A stretch of 64,000 bases of DNA, taken from assembly GCA_947487165.1 (NCBI GenBank), contig CANKWX010000010.1, positions 1-64,000 on the forward strand, given 5' to 3'. The notes beneath the pieces are model-generated. The model had not been told where the DNA came from and searched no databases. It saw nothing but the letters and a program-made list of their open reading frames with translations. The DNA is from Burkholderiales bacterium (lineage in GTDB: Bacteria > Pseudomonadota > Gammaproteobacteria > Burkholderiales > Burkholderiaceae_E). The position numbers were made by a program, and so were the translations under genes. Shown one piece after another: positions 38,049 to 47,118 of the stretch (within the stretch, counting starts at the first letter, position 1; each line of letters opens with the position of its first letter).

Positions 38049-39608
38049 TCAGCCGATGCCGAGCTCGCCCCACAGACTGTCGACCCTGGTTTTGACCTCT
38101 TTTGACATCGCAATCGGGCTGCCCCATTCGCGATCGGTTTCGCCTGGCCATTTTCCGGTGGCATCGATGCCCATTTTCGAGCCCAGACCCGAGATCGGCG
38201 AGGCGAAGTCGAGATAGTCGATCGGTGTGCGATCGACCAGCGTGGTGTCGCGCAACGGATCGACGCGTGTCGTGATCGCCCAGATGACTTCCTTCCAGTC
38301 GCGCACATCAATATCGTCGTCGACCACGATGATGAACTTGGTGTACATGAACTGGCGCAAAAAGCTCCAGATGCCGAACATCACCCGCTTGGCATGACCG
38401 GGGTATTGTTTTTTCATCGACACCACCGCCATCCGATAGGAACAGCCTTCGGGTGGCAGATAGAAATCGACGATCTCTGCAAACTGCTTGCGCAGGATCG
38501 GCACGAATACTTCGTTGAGCGCCACGCCCAGAATCGCCGGCTCATCCGGCGGCTTGCCGGTATAGGTCGAGTGGTAGATCGCGCCTTCACGCAGAGTGAT
38601 CCGGTCGATGGTGAACACCGGGAACCAGTCCTGCTCGTTGTAGTAGCCGGTGTGGTCGCCATAGGGGCCTTCGAGGGCCATTTCCCAGCCTGTGAGGGCG
38701 CGGGCCGGCAACTCGCCCTTGAAGCCGAGGCGGCGGCCATGCTCGCGGGTGAGCGCACCGTCGGGGTCGGGCCTGAGGCTGCCCTCGAGCACGATCTCGG
38801 AGGTGGCCGGCACGCGCAGCTCATTGCCCAGGCATTTGACGAGCTCGGTGCGCGCGCCGCGCAAAAGGCCGGCGAACTGGTATTCGGACAGGGTATCGGG
38901 CACCGGTGTGACCGCGCCCAGAATCGTGGCCGGGTCGCAGCCGAGCGCGACCGAAATCGGAAACGCCTGTCCGGCATGGGCGGCGGCATGATCGCGAAAG
39001 TCGAGTGCGCCGCCACGGTGGGCGAGCCAGCGCATGATGGTCTGGTTGGGCCCGAGCACCTGCTGTCGATAGATGCCCAGATTCTGGCGGGTGCGCGCCG
39101 GCCCGCGGGTCACGACCAGCCCCCAGGTGATGAGCGGCGCGACATCGCCCGGCCAGCAGGTCTGGATCGGCAGTCGGGAGAGGTCAACCTGATCGCCTTC
39201 CCAGACGATTGTCTGACACGGTGCGCGCGAGACTTCGCGCGGCAACATGTTGAGCACCTGGCGCAGCACCGGCAGCTTGTCCCAGGCGTCCTTGAGTCCC
39301 TTGGGCGGATCGGGCTCTTTCAGATAAGCCAGCAGATTGCCGATCTCGCGCAGTGCGTCAACCGAGGTTTCGCCCATGCCGAGTGCCACGCGCTTTGGCG
39401 TGCCGAAGAGATTCGCGAGTACCGGATAGGCATAAGCTCGACCGTCCTGGATCGGCCGCTCGAACAGCAGCGCCGGACCCTCTGCCCGCAGTGTCCGATC
39501 GGCGATCTCGGTCATCTCGAGCGCAGGTGAAACCGGGGTCGCAATGCGTTTCAGCTCACCTTGCGATTCGAGTTGGGAGATGAAGTCGCGCAGATCGATG
39601 TATCGCAT
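38049..39608 (-). CDS. ubiD: UbiD family decarboxylase (3-octaprenyl-4-hydroxybenzoate)
   Basis: 519 aa. The start [22 protein letters not shown] and the internal [39 protein letters not shown] are typical of ubiquinone-pathway UbiD, which decarboxylates polyprenyl-4-hydroxybenzoate using prenylated FMN. The conserved E(x)R-D network is visible around DFRDHAAAH and the C-terminal [27 protein letters not shown]. The length fits UbiD rather than shorter catabolic relatives. UbiX, which makes the cofactor, is not in the window. Confidence 0.93.
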   Translation of the reverse strand: MRYIDLRDFISQLESQGELKRIATPVSPALEMTEIADRTLRAEGPALLFERPIQDGRAYAYPVLANLFGTPKRVALGMGETSVDALREIGNLLAYLKEPDPPKGLKDAWDKLPVLRQVLNMLPREVSRAPCQTIVWEGDQVDLSRLPIQTCWPGDVAPLITWGLVVTRGPARTRQNLGIYRQQVLGPNQTIMRWLAHRGGALDFRDHAAAHAGQAFPISVALGCDPATILGAVTPVPDTLSEYQFAGLLRGARTELVKCLGNELRVPATSEIVLEGSLRPDPDGALTREHGRRLGFKGELPARALTGWEMALEGPYGDHTGYYNEQDWFPVFTIDRITLREGAIYHSTYTGKPPDEPAILGVALNEVFVPILRKQFAEIVDFYLPPEGCSYRMAVVSMKKQYPGHAKRVMFGIWSFLRQFMYTKFIIVVDDDIDVRDWKEVIWAITTRVDPLRDTTLVDRTPIDYLDFASPISGLGSKMGIDATGKWPGETDREWGSPIAMSKEVKTRVDSLWGELGIG

Positions 39609-39659
39609 GAATAGGTGAACAGGAAGTCAATGGCCTCCGATCTTCGCACGTGCCCGACT

Positions 39660-39687
39660 TTGACCCTCCACCGACCGCTGTTATAAT
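39660..39687 (+). promoter_or_regulatory. Strong sigma70 promoter
   Basis: TTGACC (39660-39665) and a perfect TATAAT (39682-39687) are 16 nt apart. The expected start is at 39693-39695, exactly where the first hairpin of the leader begins. This is the best -35/-10 pair that I noticed in the window, and it lies 295 nt before the lytic transglycosylase start. Confidence 0.82.
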
Positions 39688-39693
39688 CGAACT

Positions 39694-39981
39694 AGGCTGT
39701 ATGACGTCTTAGACGCGTCAGCCTCCATCGGGCAGAAGGTCCGATGTCGTTGAAGACCCTGTCGTTGAACGCCACCACACAGTACTTCGGCGGGTCATGT
39801 CTCCTCAGCCCTTCGGCTGAGTCCCGGCGCCGAGCAGCGCCAAACCGGGCGGCGGACAAAGTTCCGCCCGACACCAGACGGTCACTGACCGTCACCGCCC
39901 CGTGGCTGTCACAGCGCGGGAGGTTCGAGTGGTCGCCAGCATGATTGGCGGTTTGTGCAGCGTTCGCTGCCAGGAGAAAGG
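39694..39981 (+). ncRNA. Structured leader RNA or small RNA before the lytic transglycosylase gene
   Basis: About 288 nt between the promoter and the start codon, with five separate perfect stems. H1 AGGCTG/CAGCCT (39694-39699, 39719-39724). H2 CATCGG/CCGATG (39726-39731, 39741-39746). H3 CTCAGCC/GGCTGAG with a 4-nt loop (39804-39821). H4 GGCGGA/TCCGCC (39851-39868). H5 GACGGTC/GACCGTC (39877-39893). H2 holds AGAAGG in its loop and ATG in its 3' arm, so it would hide the start of a short reading frame. I cannot match it to a known riboswitch or sRNA. It may be a riboswitch-like leader, an attenuator or an independent sRNA. Confidence 0.5.
39744..39944 (+). CDS. Possible leader peptide or small upstream reading frame
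   Basis: 66 codons from ATG 39744, with AGAAGG 5 nt upstream. The first 17 codons (MSLKTLSLNATTQYFGG) are nearly all GC-ending, as expected for translated sequence in this genome, and contain a repeated TGTCGTTGAA at 39745 and 39760. After that the codon pattern degrades and the frame runs through hairpins H3-H5, so only the first part may matter. It could be a regulatory leader peptide or not translated at all. Confidence 0.3.
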   Translation: MSLKTLSLNATTQYFGGSCLLSPSAESRRRAAPNRAADKVPPDTRRSLTVTAPWLSQRGRFEWSPA

Positions 39982-41016
39982 ATGTCTCAGCAACGCAGAA
40001 TCGATCTGCTTTTCACAACGACTGTCACGGTCATGAAGCTTGGCCGCATCATCAGGTCAGCCGGGCCGTCACTCGCCATGCTGCTGGTGGCTGTCGTCGC
40101 GATCCACGGAACGCTCGGCGGTGAAGGGGGGCTGCAAGCCGCCCTGTCATCGCATCGCGAATCGGTCGATTTGGCTGCGTCGCCGCAGTCGGATCGGTCG
40201 TTGACTGACGTTGGCCAATTGAGTCATGCCACGTCCGATCGAGTGCTCAGCGATGGCCTTGCGCAGTCTGTTGATGAGGCAGCGCAGACTGAAAACAGGT
40301 TGCCCGCTGCCGTCAGCGTGCGACTCGATCGCGAACAGAGCAACATCGCCCGATTCATTGCGTCTCGTTACCGCACCACGCTCGAGACCACCAACCAGTT
40401 CGTCTTTCACGCTTATCAGGCCGCACGCGATGCCAAGATCGATCCGATGCTGGTCCTGGCCGTGATGTCGGTCGAGTCCAGCTTTGATCCGCGTGCCCAG
40501 AGCTCGGCCGGCGCCCAGGGCCTGATGCAGGTGCTGACCAGGGTGCATGCCGAGAAGTTTTTGCCCTTCGGCGGCATCCCTGCGGCTTTCGACCCGGTAG
40601 CCAATATTCGCGTGGGCAGTGGCATCCTCAAGGAATACCTTAAGCGGGAAGGAACGGTTGAAGGCGCCCTCAAGTCGTATGTGGGCGCGGCCTTCCTGCA
40701 GGACGACGGCGGCTATGGGCAGAAGGTGCTCAATGCCCGCGACCGGATTGCGGCGGCAGCGGCCGGAAAGCCTTTGCCTCCCGAGTTGGTGACCGCGGCC
40801 AAGCCTGTGCGCAACGATGCCGGCGCGCCTGATGCGCCGGCAGTGGCCGCCAGTGTTCAGGTCGAGGTCAGGGTCACTGAACGGGTTGCGCCAGTGCGAA
40901 TCGATCCCGATAGCCGGGACGCCATGCCGGGCGTCCCGGCGACGGAGTCGTCGACGGCCGCTCAGATCCGCGGATCGGGTGCGACGGTCTTCGCGCCGGG
41001 ATCGGGCGAAATCTGA
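39982..41016 (+). CDS. Lytic transglycosylase (SLT domain)
   Basis: 344 aa from ATG 39982, preceded by AGGAGAAAGG. An N-terminal hydrophobic helix (residues 28-43) anchors or exports it. The SLT domain spans about 130-260, with the catalytic glutamate E165 in VMSVESSFDPRAQSSAGAQGLMQVL and the second signature NIRVGSGILKEYLKR. It cleaves peptidoglycan glycan strands in the periplasm, forming 1,6-anhydro ends. Residues 265-344 are Pro/Ala-rich and disordered. The gene is headed by a strong promoter and a long structured leader, unusual for a housekeeping cell-wall enzyme and pointing to post-transcriptional control. Confidence 0.88.
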   Translation: MSQQRRIDLLFTTTVTVMKLGRIIRSAGPSLAMLLVAVVAIHGTLGGEGGLQAALSSHRESVDLAASPQSDRSLTDVGQLSHATSDRVLSDGLAQSVDEAAQTENRLPAAVSVRLDREQSNIARFIASRYRTTLETTNQFVFHAYQAARDAKIDPMLVLAVMSVESSFDPRAQSSAGAQGLMQVLTRVHAEKFLPFGGIPAAFDPVANIRVGSGILKEYLKREGTVEGALKSYVGAAFLQDDGGYGQKVLNARDRIAAAAAGKPLPPELVTAAKPVRNDAGAPDAPAVAASVQVEVRVTERVAPVRIDPDSRDAMPGVPATESSTAAQIRGSGATVFAPGSGEI

Positions 41017-41034
41017 GTCCGCTGTTCTGACCGG

Positions 41035-42261
41035 TCAGTCGCGCACGGTTCCCACGACAGCACCGATTCGCCGCGCCGCTTCAAGCAGATTGTCCATCGA
41101 GTTGGCATAGGACAGCCGCATCCAGCGGCCCGGCTCGTTGGCGCCGAAGTCCTGGCCAGGCACCAGCGAGACATGCGCCTCTTCAAGCAGCCGTTTGGCC
41201 AACAGCCGACTGTCGCCGAATCGGCTGCAGTCGAGCCACACATAGAAGGCCCCATCGGGGATCACCGGCACGCCGAAGCCGAGCGCGGTCATTGCAGTGA
41301 CGATCGCATCCCGACGCTGCCTGAACTCTTGGCGACGCGCTTCGAAAATCGCGCCTGACTCCGGCGTGAAGCAGGCGAGTGCCGCCTGTTGCGCAAGGGT
41401 CGAAGCACAGATGAAGAGGTTTTGCGCGAGTTTTTCAAAGGCGCCGACCAGCGTCTGCGGTACCACCAGCCAGCCGAGTCGCCAGCCGGTCATGCTGAAG
41501 TACTTTGAAAAGCTGTTGACGACGATGAGGTCGTCGCCAAGCTCGAGCGCGGTGCGCGCGGGGCCGTCGTAGGTCAGGCCGAGATAGATTTCATCGACCA
41601 GCGTAAAACCGCCTCGCGCCCTGGCGAACGCGACAATGCGTGAGAGTTCATCGAAGGGAATCGAGGTGCCGGTCGGGTTGGCCGGTGAAGCCAGCAGCGT
41701 GCCGCGTGTGGCGGGCCCCCAGTGCGCGGCCAGCAGTGCTTCGGTCATCTGAAAGCGCGTGTCGGCAAAGACGGGTATGGCACGCGGTATTCCGTCGAAG
41801 GCGGCAACGAAATGCCGGTTGCAGGGATAGCTCGGATCGGTGAGCAGCACCTCATCGCCCACGCCCACCAGCGCGCAGCAGGCCAGCGTGAGTGCGGCTG
41901 ACGCTCCGGCAGTCACGATAATGCGTCGCGGATCGATGGTGATGCCATGTCGGGTTGCGTAGTCGCGTGCAATCGCTTCGCGAAGCGGTGTGATGCCCAG
42001 GGCCGGTGTGTAGCCGGTCTGGCCCGAACGCGCTGTCCGCTCGAGTGCCGCAAGCACCGGCTCTGGCGCGGTGAAGTCGGGCTCCCCGATCGACAGATGG
42101 ATGATCGGCTTGCCCTGCTGCTCCAGGGCCAGGGCCTGCTTGACCAGTTCCATCACTTCGAAGGACGCGATGTTGGCGTTGCGGGCGGCAAGCGGATAGC
42201 CGGGCAGTGCGCCCGGGCCGCGCTGCTGCGGCGAGATGAGCGCGCTCAGGATTGCACCCAC
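41035..42261 (-). CDS. Pyridoxal-phosphate aminotransferase, class I/II
   Basis: 408 aa from GTG 42261; the frame also opens at TTG 42282 and both overlap the rhodanese gene. The fold-type I aminotransferase signatures are IIHLSIGEPDFTAPEPVLAAL, the substrate/PLP loop TGYTPALGITPLREAIA, and the PLP lysine in VNSFSKYFSMTGWRLGW. The late arginine in RWMRLSYANS binds the carboxylate. It resembles AspC/AlaT-type enzymes with broad 2-oxoacid range. It is the last gene of a co-directional set running from the aminotransferase at 47108, so it may act in the same pathway. Confidence 0.9.
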   Translation of the reverse strand: MGAILSALISPQQRGPGALPGYPLAARNANIASFEVMELVKQALALEQQGKPIIHLSIGEPDFTAPEPVLAALERTARSGQTGYTPALGITPLREAIARDYATRHGITIDPRRIIVTAGASAALTLACCALVGVGDEVLLTDPSYPCNRHFVAAFDGIPRAIPVFADTRFQMTEALLAAHWGPATRGTLLASPANPTGTSIPFDELSRIVAFARARGGFTLVDEIYLGLTYDGPARTALELGDDLIVVNSFSKYFSMTGWRLGWLVVPQTLVGAFEKLAQNLFICASTLAQQAALACFTPESGAIFEARRQEFRQRRDAIVTAMTALGFGVPVIPDGAFYVWLDCSRFGDSRLLAKRLLEEAHVSLVPGQDFGANEPGRWMRLSYANSMDNLLEAARRIGAVVGTVRD

Positions 42262-42740
42262 GGCAAGCCTGCGGCGCGCCAACCCCCTTTGCTGCCGCGC
42301 TGCTTGCGCTCATCGAGATCGCCTTCGAAGCCTTCGAGGATGTTCATGGCTTGCGCATAGCCGGCTGCAGTCGCCACGCTGGCTGCCGACTGCGAACGCA
42401 CACCGCTGCGGCACAGGAACATCACCGGTTGTTTGGTGGCTGCATGCTGACCAAGTTGCGCCAGAAAATCAGGGTTGGGCTGCTCCGCGCCATACGCTCG
42501 CCATTGCACCAGCGGCACCGCCTCGATGTGACCGACGTAAGCCCATTCGGCCTGGGTTCGTACATCGATCAGGGTGGCTGCGCCGGCCTGATGCAGCGCC
42601 CAGGCCTCGGCAGGGGTGACATCGCCGAAATAGTTCAGACCCTTGGCGGTGGCGCGTTGCCCGGCGCGTGCCAGGATGGTTTGCGGGTCGCCGAGATCGG
42701 CCGACCCAGCTTGAGGTCTGCTTGAGGGATCGCTTGTCAT
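42246..42740 (-). CDS. Rhodanese-like sulfurtransferase
   Basis: 164 aa from ATG 42740, with AAGAAGG upstream. It is a single rhodanese domain with the active-site loop MFLCRSGVRSQSAA (catalytic Cys near 112) and EAWALHQAGAATLIDVRTQAEWAYVGHI at the start of the fold. It could transfer sulfane sulfur or act as a small phosphatase-like domain. Its end overlaps the start of the class I aminotransferase gene by 16 nt. A link to the surrounding CoA/amino-acid genes is not obvious. Confidence 0.87.
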   Translation of the reverse strand: MTSDPSSRPQAGSADLGDPQTILARAGQRATAKGLNYFGDVTPAEAWALHQAGAATLIDVRTQAEWAYVGHIEAVPLVQWRAYGAEQPNPDFLAQLGQHAATKQPVMFLCRSGVRSQSAASVATAAGYAQAMNILEGFEGDLDERKQRGSKGGWRAAGLPWVQS

Positions 42741-42805
42741 CAACGCACCTTCTTGTGTGAGGGAAGTGGTCCGAGGCTAGCACCACCGAAGCGACATCGG
42801 ATGAT

Positions 42806-44017
42806 TCAGCCTTCCTGAAGCGCTGCGCCGCCGGCAATCAGCGCATCGATCTGCGCGTCGGTATAGCCATGCTCGGCAAGCACCTCACGGGTATGTTCGC
42901 CAAGCGAGGGCGCATGCCGCGTCACCGAGCAGGGCGTCTCCGAGAATTTGATCGGTGCACCGATTGCGCGGGTTTTGCCGGCCACCGGATGCTCTAGCTC
43001 GACCACCATGTCGCGGGCCAATGCCTGCGGATGCGAGAGTGCTTCGCCGATCGAATGGACCGGCCCGGCCGGCACGCCTGCCGCCTCGAAAGCGGCCATC
43101 CAGTCGGCGCGGTCACGGGTCACCATGACGCCATTGATCGCCTCGACCAGCGCCGGCAGATTGGCCATGCGGGCGGTGTTGTCGTGAAAGCGCGCATCGG
43201 TGCGCCATTCGGGACGGCCGAGCACCTCGCAGATGCGCTCCCAGTTGGCTTGATTGGCGCCGCCGATATTGAGCCAGCCGTCGCGGGCTGAAAAGGCCTG
43301 GTAGGGCGCTGCCAGCACATGGCCCGAGCCGAGCGGGCCCGGCGACTGGCCGGTGGCAAAAAAGATGGCCGCATGCCAGTAGGTCTGTTGCATCGCCGCT
43401 TCCATCAGCGAGGTGTCGACGCGCTGGCCCTGACCGGTTTTGAGTCGGTGCACATAGGCCGCGATGATGCCGGTCGCAGCCAGGATGCCCGAGTTGATGT
43501 CGGCAACCGAATTGCCGGGTTTGGCGGGTGGGCGGCCCGGCTCGCCGGTGATGCTCATCAGTCCCGAAAACCCTTGCGCGATCAGGTCGAAACCGCCGGT
43601 GCTGGCCATCGGGCCCTGCAGACCGTAGCCGGTGACGCTGCACAGGATCAGTCCCGGGTTGCGCGCATGCAGTACGTCCCAGCCCAGGCCGAGCTTGTCG
43701 AGCGTGCCGGGGCGATAGTTTTCGATCAGCACGTCGGCCGAATCGATCAGCCGCAGCAGCGCCTGCAGACCGTCCGGATGCTTGAGATTGAGGGCGATGC
43801 CGCGCTTGTTGCGATTCAGGATCAGGTAGGGCGCGGACACGCCGTTGACCCGCGGCTCGCGGTAGGCGCGCGAATCGTCGCCGCCCGGAAATTTCTCGAC
43901 CTTGATCACCTCGGCGCCCATGTCGGCAAGCATCATGCCGGCGGTCGGGCCGGCCATGATCTGGGCGAGTTCGATGACGCGCAGGCCGCTCAGCGGCCCG
44001 CTTGCAGGCGTGTTCAT
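42806..44017 (-). CDS. CaiB/BaiF family (class III) CoA-transferase
   Basis: 403 aa from ATG 44017, one nt after the enoyl-CoA hydratase stop. LSGLRVIELAQIMAGPTAGMMLADMGAEVIKVEKFPGGD in two parts opens the protein, and the catalytic aspartate is probably D173 in GNSVADINSG. It would activate a carboxylic acid by CoA transfer, followed by hydration by the neighbouring hydratase. It belongs to the GntR-controlled cluster with a Bug binding protein, suggesting uptake and activation of an organic acid. The acid itself is not readable from sequence. Confidence 0.9.
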   Translation of the reverse strand: MNTPASGPLSGLRVIELAQIMAGPTAGMMLADMGAEVIKVEKFPGGDDSRAYREPRVNGVSAPYLILNRNKRGIALNLKHPDGLQALLRLIDSADVLIENYRPGTLDKLGLGWDVLHARNPGLILCSVTGYGLQGPMASTGGFDLIAQGFSGLMSITGEPGRPPAKPGNSVADINSGILAATGIIAAYVHRLKTGQGQRVDTSLMEAAMQQTYWHAAIFFATGQSPGPLGSGHVLAAPYQAFSARDGWLNIGGANQANWERICEVLGRPEWRTDARFHDNTARMANLPALVEAINGVMVTRDRADWMAAFEAAGVPAGPVHSIGEALSHPQALARDMVVELEHPVAGKTRAIGAPIKFSETPCSVTRHAPSLGEHTREVLAEHGYTDAQIDALIAGGAALQEG

Positions 44018-44018
44018 G

Positions 44019-44795
44019 TCAGTGTCCGGTGAAGGTCGGCGGCTGCTTGGCGAGGAAGGCGGCATAGCCGATGCGAAAGTCTTCGGTGTCGAAGCAGTCG
44101 AAGCAGGCATCGTTCTCGATGTCGGTGATCGGCGCGCCATTGCCCAATCGGCGGGCGAACTGCTTGTGCCAGCGTGCCACCAGCGGCGCGCCATCGGCGA
44201 TGCGTCGCGCGGTCGCCAGCGTCTCGGCAGCCACCTGGTCGTCAGCCACGATGCGGGTCACCAGGCCTTTTTCGCGGGCCTCTTGCGCATCGAAGATCCG
44301 GCCTTCGAGCAGGATTTCTAGGGCAATGCTGCGGCCCACCAGTTGCACCAGCGGCGCCATCTCGGCATAGGCCATGACCAGCCCGAGATTTTTGATTGGT
44401 GCGCCGAAACGGCTCGATTCGCCGCAGATGCGCAGATCGGCCAGCGCCGCGATCTCGAGCCCGCCACCGACGCAGATGCCGTGTATTTGCGCCACCACCG
44501 GATGCCGGCAGGCCGCGATCTGGGCGGCCGTGCGGTGCATGTCCCGGCCGTATTCGATGCCCTGTGCCTTGTTGCTGCGTTCGGTTGCAAACTCGGCGAT
44601 ATCGTTGCCCGGTGAAAACGCCCGCGTGCCGGCGCCGCGCACGATGATGCAGCGAATGTCGTCGTCGGCCGAAAGCGCCTCGAAGGCCTCGCCCAGGCCG
44701 CGCCACATCGGACGCGTCATGGCGTTGAGCTTATCGGGGCGGTTGAGGATGACGGTCGCGATGTCGCGGTCTCGTTCGATCAGGATTTCGTTCAT
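44019..44795 (-). CDS. Enoyl-CoA hydratase/isomerase family protein
   Basis: 258 aa, crotonase fold. The oxyanion-hole segments are RAFSPGNDIAEF and IHGICVGGGLEIAALADLRI. A catalytic glutamate is present in the equivalent of E144 (VMAYAEMAPLVQL), while the E164 position is replaced within GRSIALEILLEGR. Family members hydrate, isomerise or split acyl-CoAs. It is coupled to the CoA-transferase downstream (1 nt gap) and 34 nt after the Bug gene. The exact reaction is unassigned. Confidence 0.88.
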   Translation of the reverse strand: MNEILIERDRDIATVILNRPDKLNAMTRPMWRGLGEAFEALSADDDIRCIIVRGAGTRAFSPGNDIAEFATERSNKAQGIEYGRDMHRTAAQIAACRHPVVAQIHGICVGGGLEIAALADLRICGESSRFGAPIKNLGLVMAYAEMAPLVQLVGRSIALEILLEGRIFDAQEAREKGLVTRIVADDQVAAETLATARRIADGAPLVARWHKQFARRLGNGAPITDIENDACFDCFDTEDFRIGYAAFLAKQPPTFTGH

Positions 44796-44829
44796 GTCGC
44801 AGCCGGAAGATGGTGGGCACCGCGATGGC

Positions 44830-45843
44830 TTATTCGGCCTTGATGTTCAGTTCGCGGACCATCCTGGCGTATTTGGCGTTCTCGGCGCGGATGAATTCGC
44901 GAAAGGCCTCGGGTGTGCGCGGCCCGCCAAACTGCACACCCTGAGGGTCGAGCTTGGCACGGACCTCCGGGTCGGCCAGCACTTTCTTTACCGCAGCATC
45001 GATCTTCATGACCATGTCGGCGGGCATCCCTTTCGGGCCCATGATCGAATACCAGTTGGTGACATCGAAGCCGCGAATGCCTTTTTCTTCGAAGGTCGGG
45101 ACATCGGCGAGTTGCGCCAGCCGTTGCGGTGTCGAGATCGCGAGGGCGCGCAGTTTGCCCGATTTGACCTGTTCGAGTACCGGCGGCATGGTGTCGAAAT
45201 TCGCGTTGACCTGGCCTGCGACCAGGTCGATCACCGCCTGCCCGCTGCCCTTGTAGGGAATGTGCGTCATCTCGGTCCCGGCGATCTGATTGAAGAGTGC
45301 GCCGGCCAGATGCTGAGTACTGCCCACGCCCGAGGAGGCATAGGTGAGGGTGCCGGGTTTGGCCTTGGCCAGTCCGATCAGCTCTTCCACCGATTTTGCC
45401 GGCAGGCTCGGCGTCACCACCAGCACGTTCGGCACATAGCCGACATAGGTGATCGGTGTGAAGTCGTTGAGTGCGTCGAAGGGCACCTTGGGCAGCACAT
45501 GCGGTGCGATCGCATTGCTGTTGGCATGGCCTGCCAGCAGGGTATAGCCGTCTGGCGCGCTCTTGGCGACCTGGTCGGCCGCGATGGTGCCTGAGGCGCC
45601 GGCGCGGTTTTCGACGACGATCGGCTGCCCGAGCAACTCGCCGAGCTTCGGGGCGATCGCCCGCATGACGATATCGGTGCCCCCACCGGGTGCAAATCCC
45701 ACAAGAAGTCGGATCGGCTTGGTGGGCCACGATTGCGCAGTGGCGCTCAAGGGCAGGGTGAGCGCGGCCGCAGCCAGCAGGCTGATGGCTGAGCGCACCG
45801 CGTTGCGTGTTGCGGCGCGACGCGCAAGGCGTGTCTGGTTCAT
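44830..45843 (-). CDS. Bug-type (TctC) periplasmic substrate-binding protein
   Basis: 337 aa with a signal peptide (hydrophobic AISLLAAAALTLPLSATA, cleavage after ATA). The mature protein opens QSWPTKPIRLLVGFAPGGGTDIVMRAIAPKL, the Bug signature with the conserved PGG and D. Such proteins bind carboxylates such as tricarboxylates, aromatic acids or amino acids for tripartite uptake. No TctAB membrane subunits are adjacent, as is common for orphan Bug genes in Burkholderiales. Its place between an aminotransferase and CoA genes suggests that it senses or delivers the pathway substrate. Confidence 0.93.
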   Translation of the reverse strand: MNQTRLARRAATRNAVRSAISLLAAAALTLPLSATAQSWPTKPIRLLVGFAPGGGTDIVMRAIAPKLGELLGQPIVVENRAGASGTIAADQVAKSAPDGYTLLAGHANSNAIAPHVLPKVPFDALNDFTPITYVGYVPNVLVVTPSLPAKSVEELIGLAKAKPGTLTYASSGVGSTQHLAGALFNQIAGTEMTHIPYKGSGQAVIDLVAGQVNANFDTMPPVLEQVKSGKLRALAISTPQRLAQLADVPTFEEKGIRGFDVTNWYSIMGPKGMPADMVMKIDAAVKKVLADPEVRAKLDPQGVQFGGPRTPEAFREFIRAENAKYARMVRELNIKAE

Positions 45844-45893
45844 GGCGTGTCTCTGTCTTGTTGTTTGAAGGTGTCGTCGCGCAGACTGACCGG

Positions 45894-47108
45894 TCAGGCC
45901 GAGGGTGGGCGTCGTGCGGTGTCGGCAAGATAATCGATTGCCGCCTGCGTGCCGCCACGAGTGTGCGGGACGCCCGCGCGCTGCAGCCCCATCTCGACGC
46001 CGCCCAGCGTGCCGATCAGCGTGAGATCGTTGAAATCGCCGAGGTGTCCGATGCGAAACACGCGGCCGGTGAGCTTGGCCAGCCCGGCCCCCAGCGACAT
46101 GTTGAAGTGTTCAAGGACGATGCGGCGCAGTGCATCGGCATCGTGCGGTTTGCCTGCTGCATCGGGCGGCATCATGACTGCGGTGACCGCACTGCTGTAT
46201 TCAGACGGATTGCGACACAAAATTTCGAGGCCCCAGCCGCGCACCGCCCGCCGCGTGGCTTCGGCGTGGCGGTCATGGCGGGCAAAGACGTTGTCCAGGC
46301 CTTCGGCGAGCATCTGGTCCATTGCCGCCGATAAACCGTAGAGCAGGTTGGTCGAGGGGGTGGTCGGCCAGAAGCCGCGGGTGTTGGCGGCGATGATCTC
46401 GTCCCAGGCCCAGTAGGCGCGAGGCAGCCGAGCGTTTTTCGAGGCGGCCAGCGCCTTGGCCGAGACCGCATTGAAGGACAAACCCGGCGGCAGCATCAGC
46501 CCTTTCTGGGAGCTGCCGACCGTGACATCGACGCCCCATTCGTCGTGGCGAAAATCGATGGCACCGATTGAAGAGATGGTGTCGACCAGCAGCAACGCAG
46601 GATGACCGGCCGAGTCGATTGCGCGCCTGACCGCCGCGATATCGGAGGTCACGCCGGTCGAGGTCTCGTTGTGCACGACGCAAACCGCCTTGATGCGGTG
46701 TTCGCGGTCGGCGGCCAGTCGTTCGTGCACGAGTGCGGCATCGACGCCGCTGCGCCAGTCGCCGGCGATGAATTCAGGGGCCAGTCCGAGTCGTTCGGCC
46801 AGGGTCCTCCATAGCGAGGCGAAATGGCCGGTCTCGACCATCAGTACTGCGTCGCCAGGCGACAGGGTGTTGACCAGTGCGGCTTCCCAGGCGCCGGTGC
46901 CCGATGCCGGGTAAATGATCACCGGCTGGGCCGTCTTGAACACCTTGCCGATGTCGGTGAGCACTTTGAGCCCGAGTTGCGCGAACTCCGGCCCCCGGTG
47001 ATCGATGGTCGGATGGTCGATGGCCCGCAGGACGTGATCGGGCACGTTGGTCGGGCCCGGGATCTGCAGGAAGTGCCGGCCAGCCGGATGGGAATTGAGT
47101 GCGAGCAT
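45894..47108 (-). CDS. Class V aminotransferase, serine/alanine-glyoxylate type
   Basis: 404 aa from ATG 47108, with GGAGAA 6 nt upstream. It opens GRHFLQIPGPTNVPDHVLRAIDHPTIDHRGPEF, the hallmark of serine-glyoxylate aminotransferases; YPASGTGAWEAALVNTL binds the PLP phosphate and the PLP lysine is in VGSSQKGLMLPPGLSFNAV. It would convert glyoxylate plus an amino donor to glycine and a hydroxy- or oxoacid. Ureidoglycine-glyoxylate aminotransferases look similar. It heads the minus-strand operon and its start is only 64 nt from the divergent gntR gene, with an operator in between. Confidence 0.88.
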   Translation of the reverse strand: MLALNSHPAGRHFLQIPGPTNVPDHVLRAIDHPTIDHRGPEFAQLGLKVLTDIGKVFKTAQPVIIYPASGTGAWEAALVNTLSPGDAVLMVETGHFASLWRTLAERLGLAPEFIAGDWRSGVDAALVHERLAADREHRIKAVCVVHNETSTGVTSDIAAVRRAIDSAGHPALLLVDTISSIGAIDFRHDEWGVDVTVGSSQKGLMLPPGLSFNAVSAKALAASKNARLPRAYWAWDEIIAANTRGFWPTTPSTNLLYGLSAAMDQMLAEGLDNVFARHDRHAEATRRAVRGWGLEILCRNPSEYSSAVTAVMMPPDAAGKPHDADALRRIVLEHFNMSLGAGLAKLTGRVFRIGHLGDFNDLTLIGTLGGVEMGLQRAGVPHTRGGTQAAIDYLADTARRPPSA

Positions 47109-47118
47109 GACTTCTCCG

